From positions 1-64,000 of the forward strand of contig JAOPGA020000734.1 in NCBI GenBank assembly GCA_026419775.2: 64,000 nucleotides of DNA. The letters are read 5' to 3'. The notes beneath the pieces were generated by a model. It was not told the origin of the DNA. It searched no databases and was given only the letters and a program-made list of their open reading frames with translations. The stretch's first letter is position 1, and each line of letters starts with the position of its first letter. Position numbers and translations under genes: made by a program. This stretch comes from Acrasis kona (Eukaryota; Heterolobosea; Eutetramitea; Acrasida; Acrasidae). Shown piece after piece: positions 63,496-64,000 of this stretch.

Positions 63496-63912
63496 TTAGT
63501 TTTTATAACAATCTCTGTTTATGTTTAAATCTTCTAATATCTTTTTGTTTCTTTCAATGTTATTTAGTCTTTGTTGCAGGTAAAGCTCGTTTATTTGCAT
63601 TTGCTCTTCGGTGAGAGCGCACTCTGGTACAACCTCCTGTGAGGATATTCTAGATGCGAGGAATATTTCACGCTGCTTCTCTTTTTCCTTTTTAAGAGCC
63701 TCTTTCTCTTGTTTCTTTTGTTGATCTTTGTCAGATTTAACTAAATGTTTTTTTCTTCTTTCTGATGGAGAAGTCACAAATACATACTTCTTTATGGGCT
63801 TTATGGGTGTAGACTTTTTTGCAGGGCTCTTGTGTTTCACGATTTCGTTCTTTGACTTAAGTGCTAGTCTATCACTTCGCCTTGGTGATGCATTTGATGT
63901 GAGTGTTTTCAT
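63496..63912 (-). CDS. Basic nuclear-type protein with C-terminal helix
   Basis: An ORF of 138 residues from ATG at 63912. The first 80 residues are highly basic (KSPAKKSTPIKPIKKYV, RRKKHLVKSDK). A coiled-coil-prone Lys/Glu stretch follows (EKEALKKEKEKQRE). The end, YLQQRLNNIERNKKILEDLNI, resembles the 'R..NI..N..lL..L.l' motif seen in some nuclear proteins. Nucleic-acid binding is likely, but no domain is diagnostic. Confidence 0.5.
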   Translation of the reverse strand: MKTLTSNASPRRSDRLALKSKNEIVKHKSPAKKSTPIKPIKKYVFVTSPSERRKKHLVKSDKDQQKKQEKEALKKEKEKQREIFLASRISSQEVVPECALTEEQMQINELYLQQRLNNIERNKKILEDLNINRDCYKN

Positions 63913-64000
63913 TTCAATTTGTTTAATAGAGGTGTCGTGGTTAACTCAACCTAATTCTACAAAAACAAAGAATTCCTTCAACGTCAAAGGCACTTATCTG

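Overview
The window is nuclear DNA from a unicellular eukaryote. It uses the standard genetic code, is AT-rich and gene-dense, and carries about fifty genes on both strands with 20-300 bp between most neighbours. Many genes are interrupted by very short GT..AG introns. In 18 genes I could place 44 introns of 33-49 nt, and for each gene the joined exons sum to a multiple of three. The gene set (AFG1, LYR protein and SLC25 carrier; PRCC, SF3A1 and MCM10; MAK-type kinase; BCAS3 and TMEM175 relatives; GPI-type surface proteins) fits a free-living heterotrophic protist with normal mitochondria. An amoeboid or flagellate lineage such as Heterolobosea or Amoebozoa is possible, but I cannot fix the lineage from this window.

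Layout. 1-5.3 kb is a patchwork of partial and truncated genes: an acidic ORF with ambiguous bases, a SAP-domain exon, a cut-off 2OG-dioxygenase start and a decayed ORF; a complete LYR-motif gene sits among them. 5.3-7.7 kb holds a very divergent tubulin, a small three-exon gene and an unrecognised protein that may have a caspase-type fold. 7.7-10.1 kb is a graveyard of DNA transposons: a hAT fragment and a transposase-like pseudogene flanked by inverted copies of an 8-bp motif. A 16-cysteine metallothionein follows.

10.8-25.7 kb is mostly ordinary genes: AFG1, a TBL1-type WD40 corepressor, a coiled-coil protein, a caspase-like hydrolase, a mucin-like GPI protein, a BTB-BACK-MATH protein, twinfilin, a DUF1772 protein, a secreted ParB-like protein and a mitochondrial carrier. 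25.8-35.7 kb has a sphingosine-kinase-like lipid kinase, a repeat-bearing EGF/GPI surface protein, a Ras GTPase and a 959-residue unknown. 35.7-50.1 kb has SF3A1, PSMG2, a nucleotidyltransferase, a TMEM175-like channel, TTC39, a MAK-type kinase, a BCAS3-like protein and PRCC. 50.2-63.9 kb has a secreted S1 protease, a sirtuin, EEF2KMT, MCM10, a MYND protein, a membrane-anchored cupin/JmjC-like protein, a Cys-rich membrane protein, a 908-residue unknown and a membrane-anchored cyclophilin.

The genes do not form one pathway. I see no convincing multi-gene novel system. The best leads are the divergent tubulin, two possible clan-CD hydrolases, the repeat-bearing surface protein, the BTB-BACK-MATH domain order, enzyme-like proteins that have lost expected active-site residues, and several small spliced genes that are invisible to a simple ORF scan. 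All domain calls are from pattern recognition; no database search was run.
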